A DNA stretch of 46,528 nt, from NCBI GenBank assembly GCA_023251915.1, contig JAHEXW010000002.1, forward strand, positions 1 through 46,528. Reading direction: 5' to 3'. Below the pieces are notes generated by a model. It saw nothing but the letters and a program-made list of their open reading frames with translations, searched no databases and was not told where the DNA came from. Positions 28,895-37,520 of the stretch are shown piece after piece. The DNA is from Actinomycetes bacterium. Its GTDB lineage: Bacteria; Actinomycetota; JAHEXW01. Numbering within the stretch: the first letter of the stretch is position 1; every line of letters starts with the position of its first letter. The translations under genes were made by a program, and so were the position numbers.

Positions 28895-29655
28895 TTTAGT
28901 TTTTTCAAAGCCTCCTCAGCTTGCGTATAGTTTGCCTTGTTCGCGACCGCTTTTTGATACGCGGCTTTGGCCTGCGCCTTATCGCCCTTCTGGGCGTAAG
29001 CTTGCCCCAGACCGTAGTAGGCTTCAGCGAAGTCGGGCACGTACTTCAAAGCTATCTCGAATTCCGAAATCGCTTTGTCCGGCTGATTGTCGTGGAGATA
29101 GGCCAGGCCGAGGATATACCTCAAGTCGGAGTCTATCGAGTTGATGGCGACGCCTTTTTCCAGGACGGCGATCGCCTGTTTGTTTTTCTTCTCGTCGACG
29201 TAGATCTTGCCCAGCCGGTAAATGGCCTCATAAAGGTATGGGTTGAGTGACTTAAACTCCGTCTTATCCCCTAACGCTATGGCTTTCTTGTAGTAGGTTA
29301 CCGCTTTGGCGGGGTCGCCGTTACGTTCGAATAGCGCGCCCATCAATTGCAGAGCGGCCATATTGTTACTGTTGAGTTTGAGCGCTTTGTCCAGTTCGCT
29401 CTGCGCGTCGGAATACATCTCTTCCGTGATGTAGATACTGGCCAACTTGACGTGCGCGTCCGCGTCCGTCGGATCCTTGGTGATGGCCGCTTTGGTCTTT
29501 GTTATCTCGTCTCGAACCGCCGGTGACAGTTGATTAGACGGGATCGCTTGATATATCGCCAAGCCGATTCCGATGACCACTACCACAGCTACGGCAATCG
29601 CGACGTACTTTATCGCTTTGTTCAGCGAAGCGTCCGAGAGATTATTTAGAACCAC
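28891..29655 (-). CDS. Membrane-anchored TPR protein
   Basis: 254 residues from a GTG at 29655, with AGAGG upstream inside a small palindrome (GAGGTACCTC). The N-terminal helix (IKYVAIAVAVVVVIGIGLAIY) is a membrane anchor. Residues ~55-254 are tandem tetratricopeptide repeats, seen as units such as DADAHVKLASIYITEEMYSDAQ, AALQLMGALFERNGDPAKAV, DLRYILGLAYLHDNQPDKAI and AEAYYGLGQAYAQKGDKAQA. TPR domains bind partner proteins. It lies 38 bp after a 15-haem cytochrome gene and is coupled to an NHL gene, so the three probably form one membrane-associated module. TPR proteins also serve in cytochrome c maturation (CcmH/CycH type), but no apocytochrome-ligation partner is encoded nearby, so a maturation role is only a possibility. 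Confidence 0.85.
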   Translation of the reverse strand: MVLNNLSDASLNKAIKYVAIAVAVVVVIGIGLAIYQAIPSNQLSPAVRDEITKTKAAITKDPTDADAHVKLASIYITEEMYSDAQSELDKALKLNSNNMAALQLMGALFERNGDPAKAVTYYKKAIALGDKTEFKSLNPYLYEAIYRLGKIYVDEKKNKQAIAVLEKGVAINSIDSDLRYILGLAYLHDNQPDKAISEFEIALKYVPDFAEAYYGLGQAYAQKGDKAQAKAAYQKAVANKANYTQAEEALKKLK

Positions 29656-29693
29656 TTTGAGGTACCTCTTTTCATTTGTTTATACATGTTCAT

Positions 29694-31241
29694 TTAACGA
29701 AACGTATTCGTAAGCGTATCAGCGTTATGACACTTCAAGCAAAGATCATCGCCCAACGCCAGCCGCATGGCCGGATTCGGCGAGCCATGGAAGTTATGAC
29801 AGCTGCCGCACCAAATGTAGCCGCCGTGCCACGTATCGGCAAACGGCGGCCCGAAGGCGTGGGCGAAAACTTGGTGAGCCGGGTCGCCGGTTTCCTTCGC
29901 GTGGCAAACCAGGCAGACAACGTAGCGGTCGACGGTCAGCAACTTGCCGAAGTCGGCGCCGTGCGGCGAATGACACGCGCTGCAGGTAACCTCCAGGTCT
30001 TTCTTGGCCAGCATGCCCATAACCGTGCTGTTATGTTCGGACGTATCGAAATAGGCCTGCAATCCGGGATGGCAGTTAGCCTGGTAACAGTTAACCGTAT
30101 TTTTCTGCGGCAACAGCTTCTTGTTGTCCGCGGCGTGATATAGGTGACAAACCCCGCAGTTTTTCATCGGCTCCCGACCCAGCGGGTGATGGCTCAGCCG
30201 GTTGAAGTCGGCGCCGATTATCGGGTGGCAGGAAATGCAAAGTGTGTTATATTCCTTCGCCATCAGTTTCGGCTCCGCGGTGCTGTGCGGCAAATGACAG
30301 CTGGTACAGTCGCCGGTTAAGAACGGTTGATGCTTATATGGCCGCAGGTTCTGTTGGGCGACCTTGAAATGGCAGGAATAGCATAGCTGGCCTATCGGCA
30401 GAACCAGGTCGTTCTTAGTGTCGCTGGCGTGAGGCTCATGGCAGTCGACGCAGTTGCGCGCCTGGGCCGGCTGGTGCTGATGCGCTTGGGTGAATCCCTT
30501 GCCATAGTGACAAGAGACGCACAATTCGGTCGGCGGCGAAACCAACAACCGTTCGAACTGCGACCCATGCGGATCGTGGCAGTCGGTGCACTGCGCATTC
30601 TTGAACGGCTTGTGCGTCGCCACCTTGCCCATCTCGCCTTTCGCTTGCGTGTGGCATTTCAGACAAACCTTGTCTAGCTTATTGGCAATGACCGCGAATA
30701 TCTTCTTGTCGGCGTCGCACGCCTTGTCCGGCGTATCCGGTTCGATGTGGCAGTTGGTGCAGGACTCCTTGGCGAACGGTTCGTGCAGATACTGCGAGCC
30801 AAGTTGTCGTGCCATTTCCTTGGCGTGGCAAGACAAGCATTTCTTCTGGGTTACGTCCTTGCCGCGATAGGGAGAAAAAAGGTTATAGAAAACGAAAACG
30901 AAGATGACAATGAGGATGGTAAACATGAATAACCAGAGAGCCAGAATGAGCCGGCGACGGCGTTCCTCTTCCTCGTCCTTGTCGCCATTGATGGTCATCG
31001 CGGCGGCGCCCGCCGGCAGCGGCCGTTTCAGCGGGGCCTTACCATTGCCCGTTCTCGCGGTTCCGGGTTTAGCGGCGCCGGTCTTGGCCGTACCGCCACG
31101 ACCGTTATCGGGCTTGGCGGGAACGGCTTTCCGCGGCTCCGGTTTCTTGGAACTTACCGGCTCCTTGGGCGCGGATGACTTCTTGCTGTTATCCGGTTCT
31201 TGCCCCTTTTTTTGCTTATCGTTGATGTTATCTTCTGCCAT
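29694..31241 (-). CDS. Membrane-anchored 15-haem cytochrome c (doubled-CXXCH type)
   Basis: 515 residues. Start at ATG 31241, 6 nt after AAGGA. Residues 1-~95 form a cytoplasmic tail rich in Lys, Pro, Ala and Gly (KKSSAPKEP, EPRKAVPAKP). Next come a charged stop (DEEEERRRR) and one membrane segment (LILALWLFMFTILIVIFVFVF). The outer part has fourteen CXXCH motifs and one CX4CH (CYQANCH). Many occur as pairs with an intervening HxP (HEPF, HKPF, HQP), the doubled-CXXCH signature, and several continue as CHxPH. Such domains fold as elongated haem wires. A promoter lies upstream and the TPR and NHL genes follow. Inferred role: carries electrons from the membrane across the wall or periplasm. Confidence 0.88.
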   Translation of the reverse strand: MAEDNINDKQKKGQEPDNSKKSSAPKEPVSSKKPEPRKAVPAKPDNGRGGTAKTGAAKPGTARTGNGKAPLKRPLPAGAAAMTINGDKDEEEERRRRLILALWLFMFTILIVIFVFVFYNLFSPYRGKDVTQKKCLSCHAKEMARQLGSQYLHEPFAKESCTNCHIEPDTPDKACDADKKIFAVIANKLDKVCLKCHTQAKGEMGKVATHKPFKNAQCTDCHDPHGSQFERLLVSPPTELCVSCHYGKGFTQAHQHQPAQARNCVDCHEPHASDTKNDLVLPIGQLCYSCHFKVAQQNLRPYKHQPFLTGDCTSCHLPHSTAEPKLMAKEYNTLCISCHPIIGADFNRLSHHPLGREPMKNCGVCHLYHAADNKKLLPQKNTVNCYQANCHPGLQAYFDTSEHNSTVMGMLAKKDLEVTCSACHSPHGADFGKLLTVDRYVVCLVCHAKETGDPAHQVFAHAFGPPFADTWHGGYIWCGSCHNFHGSPNPAMRLALGDDLCLKCHNADTLTNTFR

Positions 31242-31371
31242 CAAGTATCCTTATGTTCGCCATGGAGCACACGAAAATACTCCCTACCTACTGTATCGAC
31301 AGCTTGGCCCGTTCCAAACAGCCGAATAGGGAGCAAAAATGGCGTTTCAAGTGCGAAATCTGACCTCCTCA

Positions 31372-31400
31372 ATTGTAACAAGTCAGCCTGGTCTTGGCAA
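31372..31400 (-). promoter_or_regulatory. Strong-looking sigma-70 promoter for the 15-haem cytochrome operon
   Basis: Minus strand TTGCCA (31400-31395), a 17-bp spacer, then TACAAT (31377-31372). It lies in the 216-bp gap between the HD-GYP gene and the cytochrome gene, giving a leader of about 120 nt. A GAGGAGG sits right after the -10 and is not followed by a convincing gene; it may be a leader element. Nothing else was recognised in this gap. Confidence 0.5.
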
Positions 31401-31457
31401 GCGCCTGACGTGCTTCGGCGCCGCTCAGCGTTTAGCATAATACCTGTTCACAGCGCA

Positions 31458-32873
31458 TCATTTGCCACCGGTTTCCGACAACTTGTAGGTATTTAGGAAA
31501 GCTTTCACGAGCTCGGGGTCGAGTTGGCTGCCGGCCACCTCCCGCAATACCTGGCCCGCTTCCTGCGAGCTGACGGCTCCCCGGTGCGACCGAGGCGACG
31601 TTAGAGCCTCGAAAACATCCGCAACCGCTATGATCCGCGCGATCAAAGGTATCGCTTCACCGCTTAAGCCGTCCGGATAGCCGTCCCCGTCAAAACGCTC
31701 GTGATGATGCCGAACGCCGGGCAAGACGTCTTTCAGCGCTCGCACGCCCTGTAGCAAATCATAGCCCGCTGCCGGATGCCGCTTAACGACCTCGTATTCT
31801 TGTTTCGTCAGACGCCCCGGCTTATTCAGAATCTTGTCCGGGATGACGATGCGGCCAATATCGTGGAGGTCGGCCGCCAGCACGACATTGGACAACGGCT
31901 GCCCGCGCAGTCCGATGTGCCTGGCTAGGCGTCCGGCCATATGCGCGACGCGTTCAGAATGGTCCTTCGTCAGCGGATCCCGCATGTTGATTATTTTGGC
32001 CAGGGCGCGGATGCTGTCGACGAACAGCTGGATATTCAGTTCATGGAGTTTCGCGTTCTCGATGGCGATGGCCGCCTTGACGCCTAGCATCGCGATCAAG
32101 TCGGCGTCTTCGTCGGAAAAATACCTGTCCGGCTGGGGCGTCAGGCACAGTGCGCCAACGGTTTCTTTGCGCACCCGCAGGGGGACGCAGATGCTGTCGT
32201 TGAGCTGCTCCATCTCGTTGATAAAAGTGTCTATACCACTGTTGTCGGGCGTGGTCGCGCCCTGCTGTTTGAGTTTCGTAAAGGGCGGCGGCAAGACGGT
32301 CGCGCCGGGAGTCGCGCCGCGCCTGTCCGAATGCGCGCCGACTATCCGACGCCTCTCTTTGTCATATACCGCGATATAGCCGGCGCAGGCGTTGACGAGC
32401 TTGATCGACCAATGCAGAAAGGCGTCCAGCTGCCCGGACAGATCCAGATTGGCGCCGAGCGCTTGCTGCGCTTGGATGATGTCGGTCTGCTGGTCGACCT
32501 TACGCTGGAGCCTTGTCGCCAGACGACGGATGCGTTCTCTTTTCTTCTCCTCATACCGTTTGTAAATGGCCGCGCCGAGTGCCAGGGCGCCGATAAGGAT
32601 AAATTTCATCAACAGTTCCGGACCGGAAACGGTACCGGCCGCCAGGGACGGCGTAATCGCCGGAATGTAGAGCGCGATCAAGAAGATACCGACAGCCGCG
32701 CCGATGACCAGGTTGTAGAGGATAACCATCGTCAGAATCGGAATAGTCATAAAAATCAACTCAACGCCGCCCCAGCTGGGGTCGGGCGAGATGATCAACC
32801 ATGCCTCGAATAAAACTACGTAGAAAATAAATATCAAGGCCATAATCACTCGATCAAAGATGTCTCGGTTCAC
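31458..32873 (-). CDS. Membrane GAF/HD-GYP protein, putative cyclic-di-GMP phosphodiesterase
   Basis: 471 residues from a GTG overlapping the upstream TGA as GTGA. Residues ~8-105 hold about four membrane helices. A charged linker (YEEKKRERIRRLATRLQRK) leads to a GAF-like sensory domain (~140-280). The HD-GYP domain (~290-465) keeps the key residues: HSERVAHMAG (His305), LHDIGR (His337-Asp338), KRHP, RHHHERFDGDGYPDGL (Gly398-Tyr399-Pro400) and ADVFEAL. HD-GYP enzymes hydrolyse cyclic-di-GMP, which often controls attachment and surface proteins, relevant beside a giant adhesin-like cytochrome. The membrane part may sense a cell-surface or redox signal. Activity is inferred from intact motifs; ligand unknown. 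Confidence 0.9.
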   Translation of the reverse strand: MNRDIFDRVIMALIFIFYVVLFEAWLIISPDPSWGGVELIFMTIPILTMVILYNLVIGAAVGIFLIALYIPAITPSLAAGTVSGPELLMKFILIGALALGAAIYKRYEEKKRERIRRLATRLQRKVDQQTDIIQAQQALGANLDLSGQLDAFLHWSIKLVNACAGYIAVYDKERRRIVGAHSDRRGATPGATVLPPPFTKLKQQGATTPDNSGIDTFINEMEQLNDSICVPLRVRKETVGALCLTPQPDRYFSDEDADLIAMLGVKAAIAIENAKLHELNIQLFVDSIRALAKIINMRDPLTKDHSERVAHMAGRLARHIGLRGQPLSNVVLAADLHDIGRIVIPDKILNKPGRLTKQEYEVVKRHPAAGYDLLQGVRALKDVLPGVRHHHERFDGDGYPDGLSGEAIPLIARIIAVADVFEALTSPRSHRGAVSSQEAGQVLREVAGSQLDPELVKAFLNTYKLSETGGK

Positions 32874-33580
32874 GCCGCGAAGCTCCTCAGATACATATGC
32901 GATAGACCTAGGTATAGGGTTATGACAGTGGCCAGAGCGAACAGCGCGCTAATGGCAATACCAACATTATTTCGCGTTTCCGCCCAGTTGGTAAGATGAC
33001 GAGTTTCATGAGCAACCGTATCCATTATGTCATCCTGATCAACGTCGAAATTGCCGATGAAAACGTGTACTATCTTGGCCTGGTTGCTCGCTGACTGGTA
33101 GGCGCGCAACTGCTCGTTTTGTTGCGTATAATAACCGGCCAGCATTTTCTTACCGTTCGGCGACCGTCCGCGCGACTCGTTCAAGAGCAAGATCGTCGTC
33201 CGCTTCTCCCCACTTACGCCCATGACCGCAGCCGGGGCGAGAGCGCGTTGGTTTGACGGATAGACATTATCGTCGAATTCGGTTCCGATCCTGTCGGCTA
33301 ATCCGGCGGGCAATTGCACAGATGCTTCCCGGTAAACAACCGCGTGCCGGCTGACTTTCTCGCAAATCATGTCCACGGCGACACTTTCCCGGCGGGAAAA
33401 ATCATAAACGATAAAGCGGCTGTGCCGGCCCGCGTTTTGCTGCGTGTCAGCCACCCTGTACGCGTCGATCTGGGGAGCTAGCCCAGCGGACAGGCGCAAC
33501 ATGACATAGGCCAGCACGAACACGATCGCGAGAGCGGCGGCGCTGGCGACCATAACGCGGCGCTTCTCAGCTGGATCCAT
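32870..33580 (-). CDS. Membrane protein with an HExxH metallopeptidase-like motif
   Basis: 236 residues, not assigned to a named family. One membrane segment near the N-terminus (ASAAALAIVFVLAYVMLRL), a ~170-residue outer domain, and a second segment (~205-228, IAISALFALATVITLYLGL). Just before the second segment lies DTVAHETRHLTNWAE, an HExxH motif (His191, Glu192, His195), the zinc-binding signature of many metalloproteases; the third ligand was not identified. The gene is 12 bp after rex and overlaps the HD-GYP gene by 4 bp, so it may form a signalling pair with it. The ribosome site is weak. The motif may be fortuitous, so enzymatic function is unproven. Confidence 0.7.
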   Translation of the reverse strand: MDPAEKRRVMVASAAALAIVFVLAYVMLRLSAGLAPQIDAYRVADTQQNAGRHSRFIVYDFSRRESVAVDMICEKVSRHAVVYREASVQLPAGLADRIGTEFDDNVYPSNQRALAPAAVMGVSGEKRTTILLLNESRGRSPNGKKMLAGYYTQQNEQLRAYQSASNQAKIVHVFIGNFDVDQDDIMDTVAHETRHLTNWAETRNNVGIAISALFALATVITLYLGLSHMYLRSFAA

Positions 33581-33592
33581 ACCGTCGCGACA

Positions 33593-34225
33593 TTAATCCC
33601 CCTGCGAGTTGAGGTAGTGGGCTAATACTTCCATCTCGCTTGACAACTCGACCTGTCGGTAACGAATCCCGGCTGGCACTTTGATGACGATCGGGGCGAA
33701 ATTGAGAATGGCTTTTATGCCAGCTTTTACGAGGCTGTCGGCTACAGATTGGGCAAAAGAGGCAGGCACCGTGATAATCCCGATCTCCGTACCGTTGGCC
33801 TGGACGAACGAGGACAGCTCGTTTATGTCGCGAATCGTGACAGAGCCGATTGCTTGGCCAACCTTATTGATATCGGCGTCAAAGGCCGCTGCGGCCCGAA
33901 AACCCTTCTTGTTGAACCCGTCGTAGCCCATAAGAGCACTGCCCAAACGTCCGGCCCCGACGATTATAAAACCTCGCTCTTTGGTTAGCCCCATGGCTGT
34001 GGCGATCCTGTCCGAAAGATGCCGGACGTCATAGCCTACGCCTCGCCGGCCGAAGCTGCCAAGATAGGAGAGATCCTTACGCACCTGGGCCGCGTTAACG
34101 CCGGCTCGATGCGCCAATTCGTCCGACGCCACGAGCGTGGCGCCTTCTTCTATCAGGTCATTCAAACACCGGCCGTATATTGTCAGTCTGACTAACGTTG
34201 GCTCTGGGATGATTTCCGGACGCAT
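33593..34225 (-). CDS. rex: Redox-sensing transcriptional repressor Rex
   Basis: 210 residues, the usual Rex length. The N-terminal winged helix includes the family hallmark QVRKDLSYLGSFGRRGVGY, and the Rossmann domain opens with FIIVGAGRLGSALMGY (GAGRLG at 90-95). The C-terminal IKAILNFAPIVIKVP is also family-typical. Rex senses the NADH/NAD+ ratio: it binds DNA when NAD+ dominates and leaves it when NADH rises, turning on anaerobic and fermentative respiration genes. GGAGG lies upstream. It sits 24 bp after a 12-haem cytochrome gene and is probably co-transcribed, so it likely controls redox genes here. No clear TTGTGAA-type Rex operator was seen in the gaps of this window. Confidence 0.95.
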   Translation of the reverse strand: MRPEIIPEPTLVRLTIYGRCLNDLIEEGATLVASDELAHRAGVNAAQVRKDLSYLGSFGRRGVGYDVRHLSDRIATAMGLTKERGFIIVGAGRLGSALMGYDGFNKKGFRAAAAFDADINKVGQAIGSVTIRDINELSSFVQANGTEIGIITVPASFAQSVADSLVKAGIKAILNFAPIVIKVPAGIRYRQVELSSEMEVLAHYLNSQGD

Positions 34226-34249
34226 GAAGCGATACGCCTCCTTTGTGCC

Positions 34250-35329
34250 TTAAGACGGGTTCCGATGGCACGCGTTGCAGTGGTATTTACTATGACAGGT
34301 AAAACAATCCCGGATGCCGTTGCGCGCAATCGTCGGATGAACACTGCGCCAGTTCGCGTCGTGCGCTTGGCCGCTTTCGCCATGACATTTTGCGCACGTC
34401 ACCTTCTCGTCGTGACACTCCAGGCAGGCCGCTTTATTCTGGGCAGCCACCACGCTATGCGTGACGGCAAAGTCGGCGACGTGGCTGGGGGGCTTATTGC
34501 CGTGGCAGTTCTTGCAAAAGTCCTTCGGCTTGGAGTGACATTCCATGCAGGCGTTTTTGTCTGATTGCGCTTCCGCGCCATGGCTTAAGACCCATTTGCC
34601 GCGGTGCGACGGCGGAGCGCCTTTCTCCGTATGGCAGGCGGTACATTCGTTTGTCGCCCGGCGCCCGTTGTGGCAACGATAACATCCTTCCATCGTGACG
34701 ATCGCCTTTGTCTTGCCGATGCGGGCGCAGACAAAACTCTCATGACAATCGGTACAAGATAGCTGTCTGATCTTGATATGAGATTGATGCGGGATAATGA
34801 TGTCGCCGCCTTGAGAAATCCTCTTGCGCGCCTCATGACACGGCAGGCAAACCTCGTTCGGCGGCGGTGCGACAAACCCAATAGGCTTCTCTTTGTTCGC
34901 TTTCATCCGGGTCACTTCGCCGGGATTGATCCTCAGGTATATGCGCTGCAGAAGACCAATCCGGCTAAGCATCAGGTTGCCAAAACCGCTCTTGACATGA
35001 CAGGTCATACAGCCTGTTTTGGCGTGCGTCGAAGTAGACCACTCTTTGTAGACTTCGGGATGGCAGGCGCCGCAGAAACTGGGCTGATATGTAACCAGGT
35101 TTGGCAGCCCAAGAAAGACCAGGAGGAGCAGCAGTACGCCGATCGCGGCGGCAATGTTGATGACCCTGCGCAATACCGGGTGACCGCGACGATCCAGAGG
35201 GCGGCGCCGTACCGGTCTCTTGCGCGGAACCGGCCGCCGCTGCGGCTGAGCATTCCCAGCCGCGTTTATCGGCGCTGAGGATTTCTTTGGCGCTTGCGCT
35301 TGCTTATCTTGTGGCGTCTCGTCTGCCAT
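34250..35329 (-). CDS. 12-haem NapC/NirT-like membrane cytochrome c
   Basis: 359 residues. The cytoplasmic tail is rich in Lys, Pro and Arg (KKSSAPINAAG, RRPVPRKRPVRRRP), followed by one membrane segment (AAAIGVLLLLLVFLGL). Twelve CXXCH motifs follow: CGACH, CMTCH, CLPCH, CTDCH, CYRCH, CTACH, CMECH, CKNCH, CLECH, CAKCH, CFTCH, CNACH. The first part (FCGACHPEVYKEWSTSTHAKTGCMTCHV) matches the NapC/NirT/NrfH family, which oxidises menaquinol and passes electrons outward; the rest extends it to an unusual length. It resembles the two 10-haem proteins further right but has an extra haem pair and its own tail. A candidate promoter lies at 35388-35417. The ribosome site is weak and a TATAAT overlaps the start codon. 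Confidence 0.87.
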   Translation of the reverse strand: MADETPQDKQAQAPKKSSAPINAAGNAQPQRRPVPRKRPVRRRPLDRRGHPVLRRVINIAAAIGVLLLLLVFLGLPNLVTYQPSFCGACHPEVYKEWSTSTHAKTGCMTCHVKSGFGNLMLSRIGLLQRIYLRINPGEVTRMKANKEKPIGFVAPPPNEVCLPCHEARKRISQGGDIIIPHQSHIKIRQLSCTDCHESFVCARIGKTKAIVTMEGCYRCHNGRRATNECTACHTEKGAPPSHRGKWVLSHGAEAQSDKNACMECHSKPKDFCKNCHGNKPPSHVADFAVTHSVVAAQNKAACLECHDEKVTCAKCHGESGQAHDANWRSVHPTIARNGIRDCFTCHSKYHCNACHRNPS

Positions 35330-35387
35330 TATACCAACTTTGTTTATGCTAGGTGATTTATGCTACGCGTTAGGGCATATCCATTAA

Positions 35388-35417
35388 ATTATACTAGCCT
35401 TTTGTGGCTTTGTGCAA
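35388..35417 (-). promoter_or_regulatory. Candidate promoter for the 12-haem cytochrome and rex
   Basis: Minus strand TTGCAC (35417-35412) and TATAAT (35393-35388) are 18 bp apart, at the very end of lnt. Transcription would begin ~50 nt before the cytochrome start. The -10 is perfect and the -35 matches at three positions. Confidence 0.35.
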
Positions 35418-36905
35418 ACGTTCACCAGCGAGATTTAGCGCTACAAGCAACGCGGTGACCACGAGCAAAGCATAAGGCAAGAGCCAGCCGCCGCGCCCGT
35501 AGAGAGTGCGCCAATCGCGCGCCCGCACTGTTGCGAACGTGACTCCCTTTTTTGTCAGTCCCAACGTCCTGACCGGCCGGCCGGACACGTCAAAGATACC
35601 GGAAATGCCGGTGTTGGCCGTCTGCGCCAGCTCTCGGCCATTCTCGGCGGCGCGGAACGCGGTCATGTCAAAATGCAAGCTCGCTTCGGATGAGGTGTAG
35701 AACCAGGCGTCGTTGGTAATGACAAAGAGGGCCTCACTACCTCGGTCAACCGCTTGCCGCGCCAGACTCTGGTAAAAAGACTCGGAGCATATCAGAACCC
35801 CGAACGTTAACATTTGTCTCTGCCCGGGCAGGCGAAATATCGTCTGAGTCCGTCCGGCGGTGATGTCGCCTATCGAGCGAAACATCGGATAAACGAATTC
35901 GGTCACTGGGCGCCAGGGTACTTGCTCACCAAACAGGGTCGGAATCATCTTGGCGTAGACAGTCTGCGATCGGCCGCCGGCATCGAACAATATCGCCGTA
36001 TTCATCGCCCGGTTTTCTTGAAGAAGAGGAACACCGGCTAGAATCGGGGTCTTTAAGTCCTTGGCCCAGCCCGCCAGCTCGTCGTAGAGCGGACTGCCCC
36101 GCTCAACATAGGCCGGCAGAGCCGCTTCGGGCAAGACTATAAGGTCAGGCCGACCGCGGGCGGCACGGCGGACGAGCGATTCATAATCGGCCATAATCTG
36201 ATCCCGTTTTGTCGACAGCCATTTCTCATCCTGGCGCACGCTGGCTTGGACCAACGCCACCTTGATCTTTGGCCCGCCGCCCTCCGGAACGTGCGCCGCC
36301 AACCAAGCCCCCCCGGCCAGTGCCAGGATCGCGATCGCGAGACCTGTTGCGACAGGTCTGAGAGAGGCGCGATCGCCCCTGCGCCAAGCGCGCACCGCCT
36401 CGAATATGGCGACGTTAACCAGGACGATGAGGCAAGAGAGGCCGTAGACGCCGGCAGCGGAAGCGAGCCCAAGCGCGGGCCGCCAGCCCGCTTGGGAATA
36501 TCCGAGCACGCCGAAAGGAAAGCTGTAGACCCCCGTCTCCGACCGCAATATCTCCAGTCCCGCCCACAGGGCCGGCACTGCTACCAATCTTGCCGCGGGC
36601 CCAAGGCGAGCGGCCAACCAGCTCGCCGCAGCGGCCGTGATGCCAAAAAAGGCTCCGATGCCGACGGCCATGATCAGCCAGGGCAGAACGCCATACAGGC
36701 TCACCCAATAACACAACCCGCCGAAGAAAACGGCGCCGGTTATCCAGCCGTAGAAGAAGGATTGCCAGGGACGGGTTTCATAGATTATTACCAGGAGGGG
36801 CAGAAGCGCCAGGTAGACCAGCCAGCCTTGGCGCGCCCAAGGGAAACTGAGAATCAGGAGGCCGCCGGCGAGGGCGGCTAGAGCGATACGCTTAGCGCAA
36901 GTCAC
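35394..36905 (-). CDS. lnt: Apolipoprotein N-acyltransferase
   Basis: 503 residues from a GTG at 36905, 6 bp after the lipoprotein gene; no clear ribosome site, so translation is probably coupled. Residues 1-~205 hold six to seven membrane helices with family features (WVSLYG, SFPFGVLGYSQ). The nitrilase-type domain (~215-470) keeps the catalytic triad: Glu260 in LPEAALP, Lys319 in YAKMIPTLFGEQVPWR and Cys373 in FGVLICSESFY. One more helix closes the protein. Lnt adds the third acyl chain to the N-terminal Cys of lipoproteins. Two lipoproteins are encoded in the window, one directly before it. Its presence suggests triacylated lipoproteins but does not by itself prove an outer membrane, since actinobacteria also have Lnt. 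Confidence 0.93.
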   Translation of the reverse strand: MTCAKRIALAALAGGLLILSFPWARQGWLVYLALLPLLVIIYETRPWQSFFYGWITGAVFFGGLCYWVSLYGVLPWLIMAVGIGAFFGITAAAASWLAARLGPAARLVAVPALWAGLEILRSETGVYSFPFGVLGYSQAGWRPALGLASAAGVYGLSCLIVLVNVAIFEAVRAWRRGDRASLRPVATGLAIAILALAGGAWLAAHVPEGGGPKIKVALVQASVRQDEKWLSTKRDQIMADYESLVRRAARGRPDLIVLPEAALPAYVERGSPLYDELAGWAKDLKTPILAGVPLLQENRAMNTAILFDAGGRSQTVYAKMIPTLFGEQVPWRPVTEFVYPMFRSIGDITAGRTQTIFRLPGQRQMLTFGVLICSESFYQSLARQAVDRGSEALFVITNDAWFYTSSEASLHFDMTAFRAAENGRELAQTANTGISGIFDVSGRPVRTLGLTKKGVTFATVRARDWRTLYGRGGWLLPYALLVVTALLVALNLAGERLHKATKG

Positions 36906-36911
36906 GGGACA

Positions 36912-37433
36912 TTAGAATTCCCTATATTGGATGATAATATCCGTGAAGTCGATGCCTTCGCGCCGGGCTATGTTCAATGACGCTTTACGGTTACCCTTGA
37001 TGAGCTGCACTATCTTGCCGTCTTTGGTATCCAGCACAACGTCGATCGTCCAGTCTTGCCTGTCGGCTTCCTTTTCGAAGAAATTCAGGACCTCAGACAC
37101 TTGGTCGGGTGTTTGATAGATCAAGGTTCCACTCTGTTTTCCGCCCGGCCCGGCCACAATCGTGTCCGACTGTCGCACACTGCCGGGATAGCGAGCCAAG
37201 TCGCCGACATCGGTGCCGGGCGCATCGCGTTTATCTGTCTTAAGCGGGCCCGTCTTGTCCGTCGTTTGGCCGGACGTGGTCGAAGACGACGTGCTTTTGG
37301 AAACGGTTTTGGTCAGAGTCGCCAGCTGCTGGCACCCTGACGCGAGCGGCGCCAAGACAAGCAGACCCAATATGACCAGACCGCCGCGGCGAACCAACGT
37401 TGATTTTCCGGATTTTTCCGAATGATGACGCAT
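36912..37433 (-). CDS. Small lipoprotein of unknown function
   Basis: 173 residues starting at ATG 37433, with AGAGG 5 nt upstream; the longer frame to 37487 runs into a hairpin and is not favoured. The signal is classic: basic start, LVILGLLVLAPLASGC with Cys34 in a perfect lipobox. A Ser/Thr/Lys-rich linker follows, then a compact domain (YPGSVRQSDT, VLNFFEKEADRQDWTIDVVL, DGKIVQLIKGNRKASLNI). The pattern of a small alpha/beta domain with a short sheet is seen in several uncharacterised actinobacterial lipoproteins; I do not recognise a named family. Next to lnt, it is an obvious substrate of it. Confidence 0.82.
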   Translation of the reverse strand: MRHHSEKSGKSTLVRRGGLVILGLLVLAPLASGCQQLATLTKTVSKSTSSSTTSGQTTDKTGPLKTDKRDAPGTDVGDLARYPGSVRQSDTIVAGPGGKQSGTLIYQTPDQVSEVLNFFEKEADRQDWTIDVVLDTKDGKIVQLIKGNRKASLNIARREGIDFTDIIIQYREF

Positions 37434-37440
37434 ATGACCT

Positions 37441-37480
37441 CTTAAGACAAACAAGCAACCCCTATGGTGCGGTTGCTTGT
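37441..37480 (-). terminator. Hairpin terminator or leader hairpin after the 10-haem pair
   Basis: A perfect 10-bp stem (ACAAGCAACC at 37451-37460 with GGTTGCTTGT at 37471-37480, loop of 10) is followed on the minus strand by TTTGTCTT. It lies between the stop of the 282-residue cytochrome (37521) and the lipoprotein start (37433). It could end the cytochrome transcript or act as an attenuator for the lipoprotein and lnt, since no separate promoter was found below it. Confidence 0.6.
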
Positions 37481-37520
37481 CCGTCAATCATTTGTTCGCG
37501 GGCGCGTGTCCCGACATTAT

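Noticed and set aside
31440-31455. TGTGAAC half-site resembling a Rex operator
   Set aside because: Only one half is present; the second arm TTCACA is missing at the required distance.
35328-35333. TATAAT overlapping the start codon of the 12-haem cytochrome
   Set aside because: Transcription would begin inside the gene. The upstream candidate at 35388-35417 is more sensible.
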